A stretch of DNA of 64,000 bases, taken from Bradyrhizobium sp. 139 (GTDB lineage: Bacteria > Pseudomonadota > Alphaproteobacteria > Rhizobiales > Xanthobacteraceae). Positions 22,854-31,536 of this stretch are shown piece by piece. Under the pieces are notes generated by a model. That model was not told the DNA's origin, did not search any database, and saw only the letters and a program-made list of their open reading frames with translations. Each line of letters opens with the position of its first letter. Position 1 is the first letter of the stretch. The stretch lies in the NCBI RefSeq assembly GCF_023074175.1, contig NZ_JADPKS010000028.1, forward strand, positions 124,001-188,000, in the 5' to 3' direction. The position numbers and the translations under genes are program-made.

Positions 22854-23222
22854 ATGCTGATTACTCCTGCGTATGCCCAGGCTGCGGGCGCCGGCGACAC
22901 CAACAGCATGTTGATGTCGTTGCTGCCGTTCGCCCTGATCTTCGTGATCATGTACTTCCTGATTCTGCGCCCGCAGCAGAAGAAGGTGAAGGACCATGCC
23001 GACCTCGTGAAGAACATCCGCCGCGGCGATACCGTCGTGACCTCGGGCGGCCTCGTCGGCAAGGTCACCAAGGTCGTCGACGACGACCAGATCGAGTTCG
23101 AGATCGCCGATGGCGTGCGAGTGCGGCAGATGCGTTCGATGGTCTCCGGCGTACGAGCCAAGGGCGAGCCGGCCAAAGAAAGCGCCAAGGAAAGCGCCAA
23201 GGACGACACCGCCGCGAAGTGA
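22854..23222 (+). CDS. yajC: Sec translocase accessory subunit YajC
   Basis: Single-span inner-membrane protein that associates with SecDF. The 122-residue product has an N-terminal membrane segment (SLLPFALIFVIMYFLILRPQQKK) with the conserved LRPQQKK boundary, a small beta domain (GDTVVTSGGLVGKVTKV), and a Lys/Ala/Glu-rich C-terminal tail with repeated ESAKESAK. It is first in yajC-secD-secF. An ACGAGGA site precedes the ATG. Confidence 0.94.
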   Translation: MLITPAYAQAAGAGDTNSMLMSLLPFALIFVIMYFLILRPQQKKVKDHADLVKNIRRGDTVVTSGGLVGKVTKVVDDDQIEFEIADGVRVRQMRSMVSGVRAKGEPAKESAKESAKDDTAAK

Positions 23223-23269
23223 TCGCCTGCGCGAGTATCTCAAGTCTCCTGATCTGACAGGTCCAGTCG

Positions 23270-24874
23270 ATGTTGTATTTCACGCGGTGGAAAGCGCTCG
23301 GGATCATCCTGACGGCGCTGATCGTGTGCCTCTGCGCGGTCCCGAACTTCTTCCCCGAGGCGCAGGTCAAGACCTGGCCCGCCTGGGCGCAGCGTCGGCT
23401 CGTGCTCGGCCTCGACCTTCAGGGCGGCTCTTATTTGCTGCTCGAGGTCGACGGCAACTATGTAAAGAAGGAAAGGCTCGACCAGGTCCGCGACGACGTT
23501 CGCCGGACCCTGCGCGATGCCAAGATCGGATTCACCGGCGGCGTGACCGTGCGCAACGACGCGGCCGAGGTTCGCATCACCAAGGAATCGGACGTGCAGC
23601 CTGCGCTCGCCAAGCTGCGCGAGCTGTCCCAGCCGCTGGGCGGACTGATGGGATCGAGCGGTCAGCGCGACCTTGACGTGACCGAAGCCGGCGGCGGCGT
23701 GATCCGTTTGACCATCCCGCAGGCCGCGATGCTCGACCGTATGCGCAAGACCATCGAGCAGTCGATCCAGATCGTCGAGCGCCGCGTCAACGAGCTCGGC
23801 ACCGTCGAGCCTGTGATCCAGCGCCAGGGCAACGACCGCATCCTGGTGCAGGTCCCCGGCCTCCAGGATCCGACCCGCCTCAAGGAGCTGCTGGGCAAGA
23901 CCGCGAAAATGGAATTCCGCATGGTCGATACGTCCGTGCCGCCGGATCAGGCGCAGCAGGGGCGGTTGCCGCCGGAATCCGAACTGTTGATGAGCGCGTC
24001 GCCGCCGCCCACGCCCTATGTGGTGAAGAAGCAGGTGCTAGTGGCCGGCGGCGATCTGACCGATGCCCAGGCGAGCTTCGACCAGCGCACGAGTGAGCCG
24101 GTCGTCAGCTTCAAATTCAATACGTCGGGCGCGCGCAAGTTCTCGCAGGCCACGCAGGAGAACGTGGGGCTGCCCTTCGCAATCGTTCTCGACAACAAGG
24201 TGATCTCGGCGCCCGTCATCCGCGAGCCCATCACCGGCGGCCAGGGCCAGATCTCCGGCAATTTCACCGTACAATCGGCCAATGATCTCGCTATCCTGCT
24301 GCGCGCCGGCGCGCTGCCGGCGCCGCTCACGGTGGTCGAAGAGCGCACGGTCGGCCCGGGTCTTGGTCAGGACTCGATCGAAAAGGGCGAGCTCGCGGCC
24401 TATGTCGGCTCGATCCTGGTTATCGTGTTCATGCTGCTGACCTACCGGCTGTTCGGCGTGTTCGCCAACATCGCAGTGGCGATCAACGTCGCGATGATCT
24501 TCGGCCTGTTGTCGCTGCTCAACGCCACGCTCACGCTGCCCGGCATCGCCGGCATCGTACTCACCGTCGGCATCGCGGTCGATTCCAACGTGCTGATCTA
24601 CGAGCGTATCCGCGAGGAGCTGCGCGGCGGCCGCAACGCGATCTCGGCGATCGACGCCGGCTTCAAGCGGGCGCTTGCGACCATCCTCGATTCCAACATC
24701 ACCACCTTCATTGCCGCCGCGGTGCTGTTCTACATCGGCACCGGCCCGGTGCGCGGCTTCGCCGTGACGCTCGGGATCGGCATCATCACCACGGTGTTCA
24801 CCGCCTTCACCTTGACGCGACTGATCGTGGCCTGGTGGGTGCGGTGGAAGCGGCCGCAGAGCGTGCCGATCTAG
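23270..24874 (+). CDS. secD: Protein-export membrane protein SecD
   Basis: RND-like subunit that uses proton motive force to pull translocating proteins into the periplasm. The 534-residue product has an N-terminal membrane helix, the LGLDLQGGSYLLLEVD motif (D1) near residue 46, a large periplasmic P1 region (about 70-345), and five C-terminal membrane helices including VGPGLGQDSIEKGELA and GIAVDSNVLIYERIREELR near 440. It is followed 10 bases later by secF. Confidence 0.96.
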   Translation: MLYFTRWKALGIILTALIVCLCAVPNFFPEAQVKTWPAWAQRRLVLGLDLQGGSYLLLEVDGNYVKKERLDQVRDDVRRTLRDAKIGFTGGVTVRNDAAEVRITKESDVQPALAKLRELSQPLGGLMGSSGQRDLDVTEAGGGVIRLTIPQAAMLDRMRKTIEQSIQIVERRVNELGTVEPVIQRQGNDRILVQVPGLQDPTRLKELLGKTAKMEFRMVDTSVPPDQAQQGRLPPESELLMSASPPPTPYVVKKQVLVAGGDLTDAQASFDQRTSEPVVSFKFNTSGARKFSQATQENVGLPFAIVLDNKVISAPVIREPITGGQGQISGNFTVQSANDLAILLRAGALPAPLTVVEERTVGPGLGQDSIEKGELAAYVGSILVIVFMLLTYRLFGVFANIAVAINVAMIFGLLSLLNATLTLPGIAGIVLTVGIAVDSNVLIYERIREELRGGRNAISAIDAGFKRALATILDSNITTFIAAAVLFYIGTGPVRGFAVTLGIGIITTVFTAFTLTRLIVAWWVRWKRPQSVPI

Positions 24875-24884
24875 GAGCCTGATC

Positions 24885-25904
24885 GTGACTCACACCGTTC
24901 TCATCGGGCTCGGCATCCTCATTGTCGTCCTCACCGTGGTCGCCGCGCTCGGGCTGCTGCCGTCGCTCCGCATTGTCCCGGACGACACGCATTTCGACTT
25001 CACGCGCTTCCGCCGGATCAGCTTCCCGATCTCGGCGGCGCTGTCGATCGTCGCGATCACGCTGTTCTTCACCCACGGCCTCAATTTCGGCATCGACTTC
25101 CGCGGCGGCACGCTGCTGGAGGTGCAGGCCAAGTCCGGCACGGCCGACATCGCGGCAATGCGCACGACGCTCGATGCGCTGCATCTGGGTGAAGTCCAGC
25201 TCCAGCAGTTCGGCGGTCCCGCCGACGTCCTGATCCGCGTCGCGGAGCAGCCGGGCGGCGATGCCGCCCAGCAGGCAGCCGTGCAGAAGGTCCGCACCGC
25301 GCTCGGCGATTCCGTCGACTATCGCCGCGTCGAAGTGGTCGGCCCGCGCGTCTCCGGCGAACTCCTGGCCTATGGCATGCTCGGCCTGATGCTCGCGATC
25401 GTCTCGATCCTGATCTATCTCTGGTTCCGCTTCGAGTGGCAGTTCGCGCTGGGCGCCATGATCGCAAACGTGCACGACATCGTGCTGACGATCGGCTTCA
25501 TGTCGATCAGCCAGGTCGATTTCGATCTGACCAGCATAGCCGCGCTTCTGACCATCCTAGGCTATTCGCTCAACGACACCGTCGTGATCTACGACCGCAT
25601 CCGCGAAATGCTGCGCCGCTACAAGAAGATGCCGATGCCGCAGCTTCTCAACGAGTCCATCAACTCCACCCTGTCGCGTTCGATCATCACCCACTTCACC
25701 GTGACGTTGGCGCTGCTGGCTCTGCTGCTGTTCGGCGGCCATGCCATCCACAGCTTCACCGCGGTGATGATGTTCGGCGTTGTGCTGGTCGGCACCTATA
25801 CCTCGATCTTCATCGCGGCTCCGATCCTGATCTATCTCGGCGTCGGCGAGCATCGCGAAGATGCGCCCGATAAGGCTACGCCGGCGAAGAAAAACAAGGC
25901 ATGA
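24885..25904 (+). CDS. secF: Protein-export membrane protein SecF
   Basis: Partner of SecD. The 339-residue product (GTG start at 24885 with AGGAG just before it) has FGIDFRGGTLLEVQ near residue 65, VVGPRVSGELLAYG near 147, and the conserved YSLNDTVVIYDRIREMLRR near 226, with six membrane helices. The first 25 residues hold an extra hydrophobic segment typical of alphaproteobacterial SecF. A stem-loop follows the stop. Confidence 0.96.
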   Translation: MTHTVLIGLGILIVVLTVVAALGLLPSLRIVPDDTHFDFTRFRRISFPISAALSIVAITLFFTHGLNFGIDFRGGTLLEVQAKSGTADIAAMRTTLDALHLGEVQLQQFGGPADVLIRVAEQPGGDAAQQAAVQKVRTALGDSVDYRRVEVVGPRVSGELLAYGMLGLMLAIVSILIYLWFRFEWQFALGAMIANVHDIVLTIGFMSISQVDFDLTSIAALLTILGYSLNDTVVIYDRIREMLRRYKKMPMPQLLNESINSTLSRSIITHFTVTLALLALLLFGGHAIHSFTAVMMFGVVLVGTYTSIFIAAPILIYLGVGEHREDAPDKATPAKKNKA

Positions 25905-25916
25905 TCCGAACCGCAT

Positions 25917-25940
25917 GCCCTCGCACGCGTTTGCGAGGGC
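25917..25940 (+). terminator. Stem-loop after secF
   Basis: Perfect 9-bp hairpin GCCCTCGCA/TGCGAGGGC with a 6-base loop, 12 bases after the secF stop. Only weak T content follows, so termination may be partial; the next gene begins 24 bases downstream in the same direction. Confidence 0.5.
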
Positions 25941-25964
25941 AGTAAGCTCATTCGGACGAGGCTG

Positions 25965-26348
25965 ATGGCCGGCGATCCCAACGCTCCGCATTTCCCGCGC
26001 TCGGCGCCGATCGAAGCCTATGGCAAGGGCGGCTTCGCCTTTGCCGGCATGTCCCATCGGGGATCGCTGCTCTGCCTGCCCGACGCGATCTGGGCCTGGG
26101 ATGTGACGGACCCTACCGGGATCGACCGTTATTCGCTGGACCGGGTCTTCATGGCGGCCAACAGCATTGACACGCTTCTGATCGGCACCGGAACCGGTGT
26201 CTGGCTGCCGCCGCCGGACCTGCGGCAGGCGCTGAAGGCGGTGAGGGTGGTTCTGGACACGATGCAAACCGGTCCTGCCGTGCGCACCTACAACATCATG
26301 ATCGGCGAGCGGCGCCGCGTCGCGGCCGCGCTGATCGCCGTCCCATGA
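25965..26348 (+). CDS. Mth938-like domain protein (DUF498/NDUFAF3 family)
   Basis: A 127-residue protein with IEAYGKGGFAFAGMSHRGSLLCLPD near residue 17 and LLIGTGTGVWLPPPDLRQAL near 70, both typical of the Mth938 (DUF498) fold. The eukaryotic relative NDUFAF3 is a complex I assembly factor. Its last codon overlaps the start of the next gene (ATGA), whose product belongs to the squalene/phytoene synthase superfamily, as does NDUFAF6, another complex I assembly factor. That parallel is suggestive, not proof, of a shared role. Confidence 0.85.
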   Translation: MAGDPNAPHFPRSAPIEAYGKGGFAFAGMSHRGSLLCLPDAIWAWDVTDPTGIDRYSLDRVFMAANSIDTLLIGTGTGVWLPPPDLRQALKAVRVVLDTMQTGPAVRTYNIMIGERRRVAAALIAVP

Positions 26349-27208
26349 GCAGCGCTGCGCCTCTGCCCGATTCGGTTGCCTTCTGCGCCGGCCTCGTGCG
26401 CAGCCATGACTTTCCGCGCTATGCCGCAACGCTGTTCGCGCCGGCCGCCGAGCGCCAAGCGCTGCTGGCGCTCTATGCCTTCAATGTCGAGATCGTCCGC
26501 GTCCGCGACCAGGTGAGCCAGCCCTTGCCCGGCGAAATCCGCCTGCAATGGTGGACCGACATGCTGTCGGGCCACGTCCATGGCAGCGCCGAGGGCAATC
26601 CCGTGGCAGCAGAGCTATTGCGTGCGATCCGCGATTTCGACCTTCCGGTCGGGCCGCTATCGCTGCTCGCCGACGAGCATCAGTTCGATCTCTATAACGA
26701 TCCGATGCCGACCATGACGGCTCTGGAGGGTTATCTGGACGCGACCTGTTCGGCATTGTTTGCCCTCGCGGCCCGGGTCATGGCGCCGCCCTCGGAGGCG
26801 GCCGAGCATATCGCAAGGCATGCCGGGCTCGCCCAGGGCATCGCGCAGGTGATCGCAAATCTGCCGCGCGACTCGGCGCACCGACAACTATTCCTGCCGC
26901 AGCAGCTGCTGGCGAGCCATGGCTGCCCGATGGAGGACGTGTTCGCCGGCAAGGAGACGCCGAATCTGCATGCGGTGCTGGGCCAGCTCGTGGGCGAAGC
27001 CGAGCAGCATTTGACGACGGCCTGGTCGCTGTTGGCGGAGGTGCCAGCGTCGGCACGGCCAGCGTTTCTGCTGCTGGCCCAGGTGCGGGACGACCTCAAG
27101 CGCCTGTCGCAACCCGGGCGCAATCCGTTTGCGCTGCAGCCGTCGTCGCGGCTGCGCACGCTATGGACCCTGTGGCGGGCTTCACGTTCCAGCGAATTTA
27201 CCAAATAG
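26345..27208 (+). CDS. Squalene/phytoene synthase family protein
   Basis: A 287-residue member of the trans-isoprenyl-diphosphate synthase superfamily. It has CAGLVRSHDFPRYAATLFAP near residue 17, FNVEIVRVRDQVSQPLPGEIRLQWW near 47, and LDATCSALFALAARVM and LAQGIAQVIANLPRDSAHRQLFLP near 130-185. The classical Asp-rich DXXXD metal sites are altered: the first region reads RVRDQ and the second NLPRDSAH. It may therefore not be a catalytic prenyl synthase; NDUFAF6-type assembly factors have similarly degenerate sites. Translationally coupled to the Mth938-type gene. Confidence 0.82.
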   Translation: MSSAAPLPDSVAFCAGLVRSHDFPRYAATLFAPAAERQALLALYAFNVEIVRVRDQVSQPLPGEIRLQWWTDMLSGHVHGSAEGNPVAAELLRAIRDFDLPVGPLSLLADEHQFDLYNDPMPTMTALEGYLDATCSALFALAARVMAPPSEAAEHIARHAGLAQGIAQVIANLPRDSAHRQLFLPQQLLASHGCPMEDVFAGKETPNLHAVLGQLVGEAEQHLTTAWSLLAEVPASARPAFLLLAQVRDDLKRLSQPGRNPFALQPSSRLRTLWTLWRASRSSEFTK

Positions 27209-27253
27209 CGGCCGGCTTATCGCCTCAAACCGCCGAATGCTCTATGCTGTCCT

Positions 27254-28498
27254 ATGGCTGAGTTGTCCCAGAACACATCCTCCGATCTCAGCGGCTTTCC
27301 GGTCGCGCCGGCCGACATTCATGCCGCCGCCGACACCATCCGCGGCGCCGTCGTCGAGACGCCCTGTAGCTACAGCCGCACGCTGAGCAACATCTGCGGC
27401 TGCGACATCTGGCTGAAATTCGAGAACCTCCAGTTCACGTCCTCGTTCAAGGAGCGGGGCGCGCTTAACCGGCTCACCGCGCTGACGCCAGAGGAGCGTG
27501 CGCGTGGTGTCATCGCGATGTCGGCGGGCAACCATGCGCAGGGCGTCGCCTATCACGCCAAGCGGCTCGGCATTCCCGCCACCATCGTCATGCCGGTCGG
27601 CACGCCCATGGTGAAGGTCGAGAACACGAAGCACCACGGCGCGGAGGTGGTGGTGACGGGCGCGACGCTGGAGGAGGCGGCCGCGTATGCGCGAAGCCAC
27701 GGCGAAGCCCGCGGCATGATTTTCGTCCACCCCTACGACGATCCGCTTGTCATCGCGGGGCAGGGCACTGTCGGGCTCGAGATGCTGAAGGAAGTGCCCG
27801 AGCTCGATACGCTGGTGGTCCCGATCGGCGGCGGTGGCCTGATCAGCGGCATCGGCATTGCTGCGAAATCGATCAAGCCGTCACTCCGGATTTTGGGCGT
27901 CGAGGCCTGGCTCTATCCCTCGATGTACAACGCCATCCATGACGGCAATCTGCCCGCGCGCGGCGATACCCTCGCCGAAGGCATCGCGGTGAAATCGCCG
28001 GGCAAGATCACCACCGAGATCGTCCGCCGCCTCGTCGACGATATCGCGCTGGTGAACGAAGCCGAGCTCGAACGCGCGGTCGCGGCCCTGATCTCGATCG
28101 AGAAGACGGTCGTCGAGGGCGCCGGCGCTGCCGGCCTTGCCGCGCTGATGTCCGATCCGTCCCGCTTTGCTGGCCAGAAGGTTGGCCTGGTGCTGAGCGG
28201 CGGCAACATCGACACGAGGCTGATCGCATCTGTCCTTACACGTGAGCTGGCACGCGAAGGGCGGCTGACCCAATTGTCGCTCGATATCCCTGATCGGCCG
28301 GGGCAATTGGCTGCCGTCGCGGCGCTTCTGGCCGAGGCCGGCGCCAACATCATCGAGGTCTCGCATCAGCGGACCTTCTCCGATCTGCCGGCCAAGGCGA
28401 CGCTGCTCCAGCTGGTCATCGAAACCCGCGACAGTGCGCATCTCGACGAGGTCATGGCCAGGCTCAGTGCATCCGGACTGAGCGCGCGCTGCACCTGA
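27254..28498 (+). CDS. ilvA: Threonine dehydratase with C-terminal ACT domain
   Basis: PLP enzyme that deaminates threonine to 2-oxobutyrate, the first committed step to isoleucine; the substrate may include serine. The 414-residue product has the PLP lysine in FTSSFKERGALNRL near residue 65, SAGNHAQGVAYHA near 92, the phosphate-binding glycine loop PIGGGGLISG near 195, and an ACT domain (LDIPDRPGQLAAVAALLAEAGANIIEV, about 340-410). The shorter single-ACT form resembles both catabolic TdcB-like and biosynthetic enzymes, so the symbol is provisional. Thr also appears as the sensed residue in the asd leader further on. Confidence 0.85.
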   Translation: MAELSQNTSSDLSGFPVAPADIHAAADTIRGAVVETPCSYSRTLSNICGCDIWLKFENLQFTSSFKERGALNRLTALTPEERARGVIAMSAGNHAQGVAYHAKRLGIPATIVMPVGTPMVKVENTKHHGAEVVVTGATLEEAAAYARSHGEARGMIFVHPYDDPLVIAGQGTVGLEMLKEVPELDTLVVPIGGGGLISGIGIAAKSIKPSLRILGVEAWLYPSMYNAIHDGNLPARGDTLAEGIAVKSPGKITTEIVRRLVDDIALVNEAELERAVAALISIEKTVVEGAGAAGLAALMSDPSRFAGQKVGLVLSGGNIDTRLIASVLTRELAREGRLTQLSLDIPDRPGQLAAVAALLAEAGANIIEVSHQRTFSDLPAKATLLQLVIETRDSAHLDEVMARLSASGLSARCT

Positions 28499-28516
28499 GC
28501 GGCGCGCACCCGTGTG

Positions 28517-29758
28517 CTATCGCGGTGTCAAACTCGCGAGGTGCCCGATCAGCCGATCGATCTCGGCATCCGTATTGTAGTAATGCGGGGATGCCCGCAC
28601 GACCGGCGGCAGCGCGCGGACTTCGGCATCGATGCGGGTGCTTGACGGATGTGAAACGCCGATCGTGATGCCGGCCGAAGCGGCACTTCTGACAATGGCG
28701 TCCGCCTCACGCCCATCGATCGTGAAGCTGACGATGGCACCCGGCGCGCGGCCGAGATCGCGAATGGTGATACCGCGAATGGCGGCAATGCCGTAGCGAA
28801 GCCGGCCTGCAAGCAGGCGGCAGCGCTGCTCGATGGGGCCGAGGCCTATCGCGAGGGCATAATCGACAGCAGCGCCGAGACCGAGACGTGCCGCGTAATT
28901 GTTCTCCCATGTCTCGAAACGACGGGCATCATCGCGGAGCCGATATTCATCTCGCGAAACCCAAGGCGCGGCGAAGTGGTCGATCATCGGCGGTTCGAGC
29001 CGTTGCAGCATCTCGCGGCGGACGTAGAGAAAGCCGGTGCCGCGCGGGCCGCGGAGGAATTTGCGCCCCGTCGCCGACAACATGTCACAGCCGATGGCTT
29101 CGACGTCGACCGCCATCTGGCCGACCGCCTGGCAGGCGTCGAGCAGATAGGGAATGCCCCGCGCCCGCGCGATCTTGCCGATCGCCGCCGCGGGATTGAC
29201 CAGCCCGCCATTGGTCGGAACCCAGGTGATGGCGATCAGCTTCACCCGCTCATCGATCATGCGTTCGAGCGCCTGGATGTCGAGCTCGCCACCGGCATCG
29301 CTCGGCACCACATCGATGATCGCGCCCGTGCGCTTGGCGAGCTGAAGAAACGCGACATAGTTGGCGGCGTATTCCGCCTCGGCGGTCAGGATGCGATCGC
29401 CGGCGCGAAACGGAAGCGCGTAGAACGCCATCTGCCAGGCGACCGTTGCGTTCTCCATGAGCGCGATCTCATCGGGGGCGGCATTCAGCAGACGCGCCAC
29501 CGAGCCGTAGACCGCTTCAAGCCGGTCGGACTCGCGGTCAGCGGCAGCATAACCTCCGATCTCGCTTTCCAGATCGATATGCTGCTTCATGGCTTCGACG
29601 ACAGGGACAGGCATGAGAGCCGCCCCCGCGTTGTGCAGGTACGCAACCCGGGAGGTGGCTGGCGTGTCGGCACGTATTCGCTCGATGTCGATCAAGTGCG
29701 CCGCCTTTGCTCTCGCGATCTCACTGCATGAATTAGATGCGCCGAGGAATGCGGACAA
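28517..29758 (-). CDS. Class V aminotransferase / cysteine-desulfurase-like PLP enzyme
   Basis: A 413-residue fold-type I PLP protein. Conserved segments are LHNAGAALMPVPVVEAMKQH, LMENATVAWQMAFYALPF, ITWVPTNGGLVNPAAAIG, LLDACQAVGQM (PLP-ring Asp) and SATGRKFLRGPRGTGFLYV, where the Lys binds PLP. This subgroup resembles EgtE-like and kynureninase/NifS relatives; the substrate cannot be assigned. The first codon is uncertain: 29758 is a TTG and no ATG occurs until well inside the domain, so the true start may be a TTG near residue 22. It is convergent with ilvA. Confidence 0.78.
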   Translation of the reverse strand: MSAFLGASNSCSEIARAKAAHLIDIERIRADTPATSRVAYLHNAGAALMPVPVVEAMKQHIDLESEIGGYAAADRESDRLEAVYGSVARLLNAAPDEIALMENATVAWQMAFYALPFRAGDRILTAEAEYAANYVAFLQLAKRTGAIIDVVPSDAGGELDIQALERMIDERVKLIAITWVPTNGGLVNPAAAIGKIARARGIPYLLDACQAVGQMAVDVEAIGCDMLSATGRKFLRGPRGTGFLYVRREMLQRLEPPMIDHFAAPWVSRDEYRLRDDARRFETWENNYAARLGLGAAVDYALAIGLGPIEQRCRLLAGRLRYGIAAIRGITIRDLGRAPGAIVSFTIDGREADAIVRSAASAGITIGVSHPSSTRIDAEVRALPPVVRASPHYYNTDAEIDRLIGHLASLTPR

Positions 29759-29786
29759 GAGGCCGGTTGCAACATCTGGTTTCGCC

Positions 29787-30341
29787 TCAGATGCAGAGGC
29801 TGAGCAGCTTGATGTGGCAGCCGCTGGATTTCGGCTTGCTGGCGGGCGCGGCCTCGCGCTTCACGGCAACCAGCGGCTCCTTGCCCTTCTTGCCTTTGCC
29901 CTTCGGCTCGTAATCGCCGGCGATCACCATCGCCCAATAGGTGCGCTTGCCGCCGGCGTTCCTGGCGCTCGCGATGCCGATCCGGGAGGCGTTGTGCAGC
30001 AGCAGGTTCTTGCGATGCCCGGACGAGTCGATCCACTGGCCGAGAGTCTTCTCGAAATTGTCGTAGCCGTAAGCGATATTCTCGGCGGCGCGTCCCGCGC
30101 CGGCCGGTGCGACGCGCCGGTTGAACGGGCCGAGGGCGTCGTGGCTGAGATCGTCCTTCGCTGCCATCGCGCGGGCCTGGTCCATGGCGATGCGGTCGAG
30201 GGTTGAATCGCGCACGACGCGGACTTCACCGTGCTTGAGGCGGAAGCTCGAGATCAGCTCGGCCGGCGTTTCGGCCATTGCGGGCGCGGCTGCGAGCAGC
30301 AGAAGGCCGGCGATCATGGCGCCAGCCACACGATGCATCAT
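29787..30341 (-). CDS. Secreted CAP-domain protein
   Basis: A 184-residue protein with a signal peptide (MMHRVAGAMIAGLLLLAAAPAMAE, cleavage near residue 23) followed by a CAP/SCP domain: LDRIAMDQARAMAAKDDLSH with the first His, ENIAYGY with the conserved Glu-Asn, WIDSSGHRKNLLLHNASRIGIA, and TYWAMVIAG. It ends with a Lys-rich tail and two cysteines. Bacterial CAP proteins are secreted with unknown biochemical roles. The start at 30341 follows a GGGGGA site; the ATGs at 30359 and 30404 are less likely. Confidence 0.82.
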   Translation of the reverse strand: MMHRVAGAMIAGLLLLAAAPAMAETPAELISSFRLKHGEVRVVRDSTLDRIAMDQARAMAAKDDLSHDALGPFNRRVAPAGAGRAAENIAYGYDNFEKTLGQWIDSSGHRKNLLLHNASRIGIASARNAGGKRTYWAMVIAGDYEPKGKGKKGKEPLVAVKREAAPASKPKSSGCHIKLLSLCI

Positions 30342-30434
30342 CGTCCCCCGAGTGCCCATAACCCCCACCTGGCTAGCGCTATCTGTTTGCTTCTCTATTG
30401 CCAATGTGGACGCTTCAAGGCGCGGTGCGCGATG

Positions 30435-31529
30435 CTAGCCCGCCGGCAGGTCCGCCTCGAAATTGAAGCGGTCGCGCAGGTTCTTGCGCTGTTCCAGGAT
30501 GTCCTTGAGGAACGCGCGGTCCTGATCGTTCTTCATCATCGGTTCGATCAGGTCGAGCTGGTTCATGGCGACCAGTTGCAGGATCTCGGTGCGCGGCTTG
30601 CCGTTGGGATCGCGCGGCAGGGAATGCACGACCTGGATGTGCTCCGGCGGCTTCGGTCCCTTGGCTGCGGTCAGTTCGTTGCGAAGTTGGCCTTCGAGCG
30701 AGGCCCGATCGCCTTCCACGAACGCATAGAGCCCGACGCCGGAACGGCGATCGGCAAAGGCGACGATGGCGGTGTCACGCACGGCCGGATTCTTGCGGAT
30801 CAGCTCGGCCAGAACCGGCGCGTCGTTGACCAGCCGGCGGCCGCCGCCTTCGCGGTCGGTGAAGTTGAACAGACCGCGCGTGATTGCCCGGTAGACCTTC
30901 TTGCCGGTGGCCAGCCACAGACTCGCGGCGAACGACTTCTTCGCCAGGATCTTGCGTTCCCGCGGTGTCAGCGCCTCGGGTGCATAGGAACGCTTGTGCT
31001 TGAGCAGATGCCGCAGGTCCTCGTAGGCCAGGATGCGGTAGAGTCGGCCGCGTCGGTTGAAGCACGCCGCGAGCTGGAAGTCGGTCACATAGGCGCGGCC
31101 ATCTCGGCCGACCAGCCAGTTCTGCTCCTTGGCGAGATCGTTGTGGCAGATGCCGGCGCGGCGCAGCCGGCGTAGCGCCGCCTTGGCTGAGCGGAAATAG
31201 GCGAGATCGCCGTGCGGCTTCGCCAGATGCAGCGCAACGCCGTCGACGAAGCCGCGCACGAGTGCACGGCGGCCGCCCCACAGCAAACCGGGTCCAACAT
31301 TGAGGCCTTTGGCCAGCGCCAGCGCGTGCTTCTCACGCGCGAACAGGTGGCGCGCCAGCAGGTAGGACCACCACGGCACCTCGTCGAGCCGGCGCAGCAC
31401 CGCGTCGACCTCGCCGCTGTCACCACGGAAGCGGCCGCGCTCAACGGTCGAGAACACATCGCGCTTGAGCAGCACGCCCTCGGTCCAGCGCGCCGAGAGG
31501 ATCGCGGCGTCGTCTTTGGGGAGGCTCAT
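30435..31529 (-). CDS. Kinase-like domain fused to an AMP-binding-enzyme C-terminal domain
   Basis: A 364-residue protein with two recognisable parts. Residues about 15-220 look like a protein- or small-molecule-kinase fold: ICHNDLAKEQNWLV (catalytic loop H129-N-D131 with N137) and YVTDFQLA (DFG-type motif changed to DFQ at 150-152). Residues about 235-325 look like the mobile C-terminal domain of acyl-CoA synthetases: AVRDTAIVAFADRRSGVGLYAFVE, then PPEHIQVVHSLPRDPNGKPRTEIL with the Gly-Lys of the catalytic loop at 310-311. No adenylating core is present. It starts 7 bases after the trmFO stop, so coupled expression is likely. Function unknown. Confidence 0.75.
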   Translation of the reverse strand: MSLPKDDAAILSARWTEGVLLKRDVFSTVERGRFRGDSGEVDAVLRRLDEVPWWSYLLARHLFAREKHALALAKGLNVGPGLLWGGRRALVRGFVDGVALHLAKPHGDLAYFRSAKAALRRLRRAGICHNDLAKEQNWLVGRDGRAYVTDFQLAACFNRRGRLYRILAYEDLRHLLKHKRSYAPEALTPRERKILAKKSFAASLWLATGKKVYRAITRGLFNFTDREGGGRRLVNDAPVLAELIRKNPAVRDTAIVAFADRRSGVGLYAFVEGDRASLEGQLRNELTAAKGPKPPEHIQVVHSLPRDPNGKPRTEILQLVAMNQLDLIEPMMKNDQDRAFLKDILEQRKNLRDRFNFEADLPAG

Positions 31530-31536
31530 CGAATTC

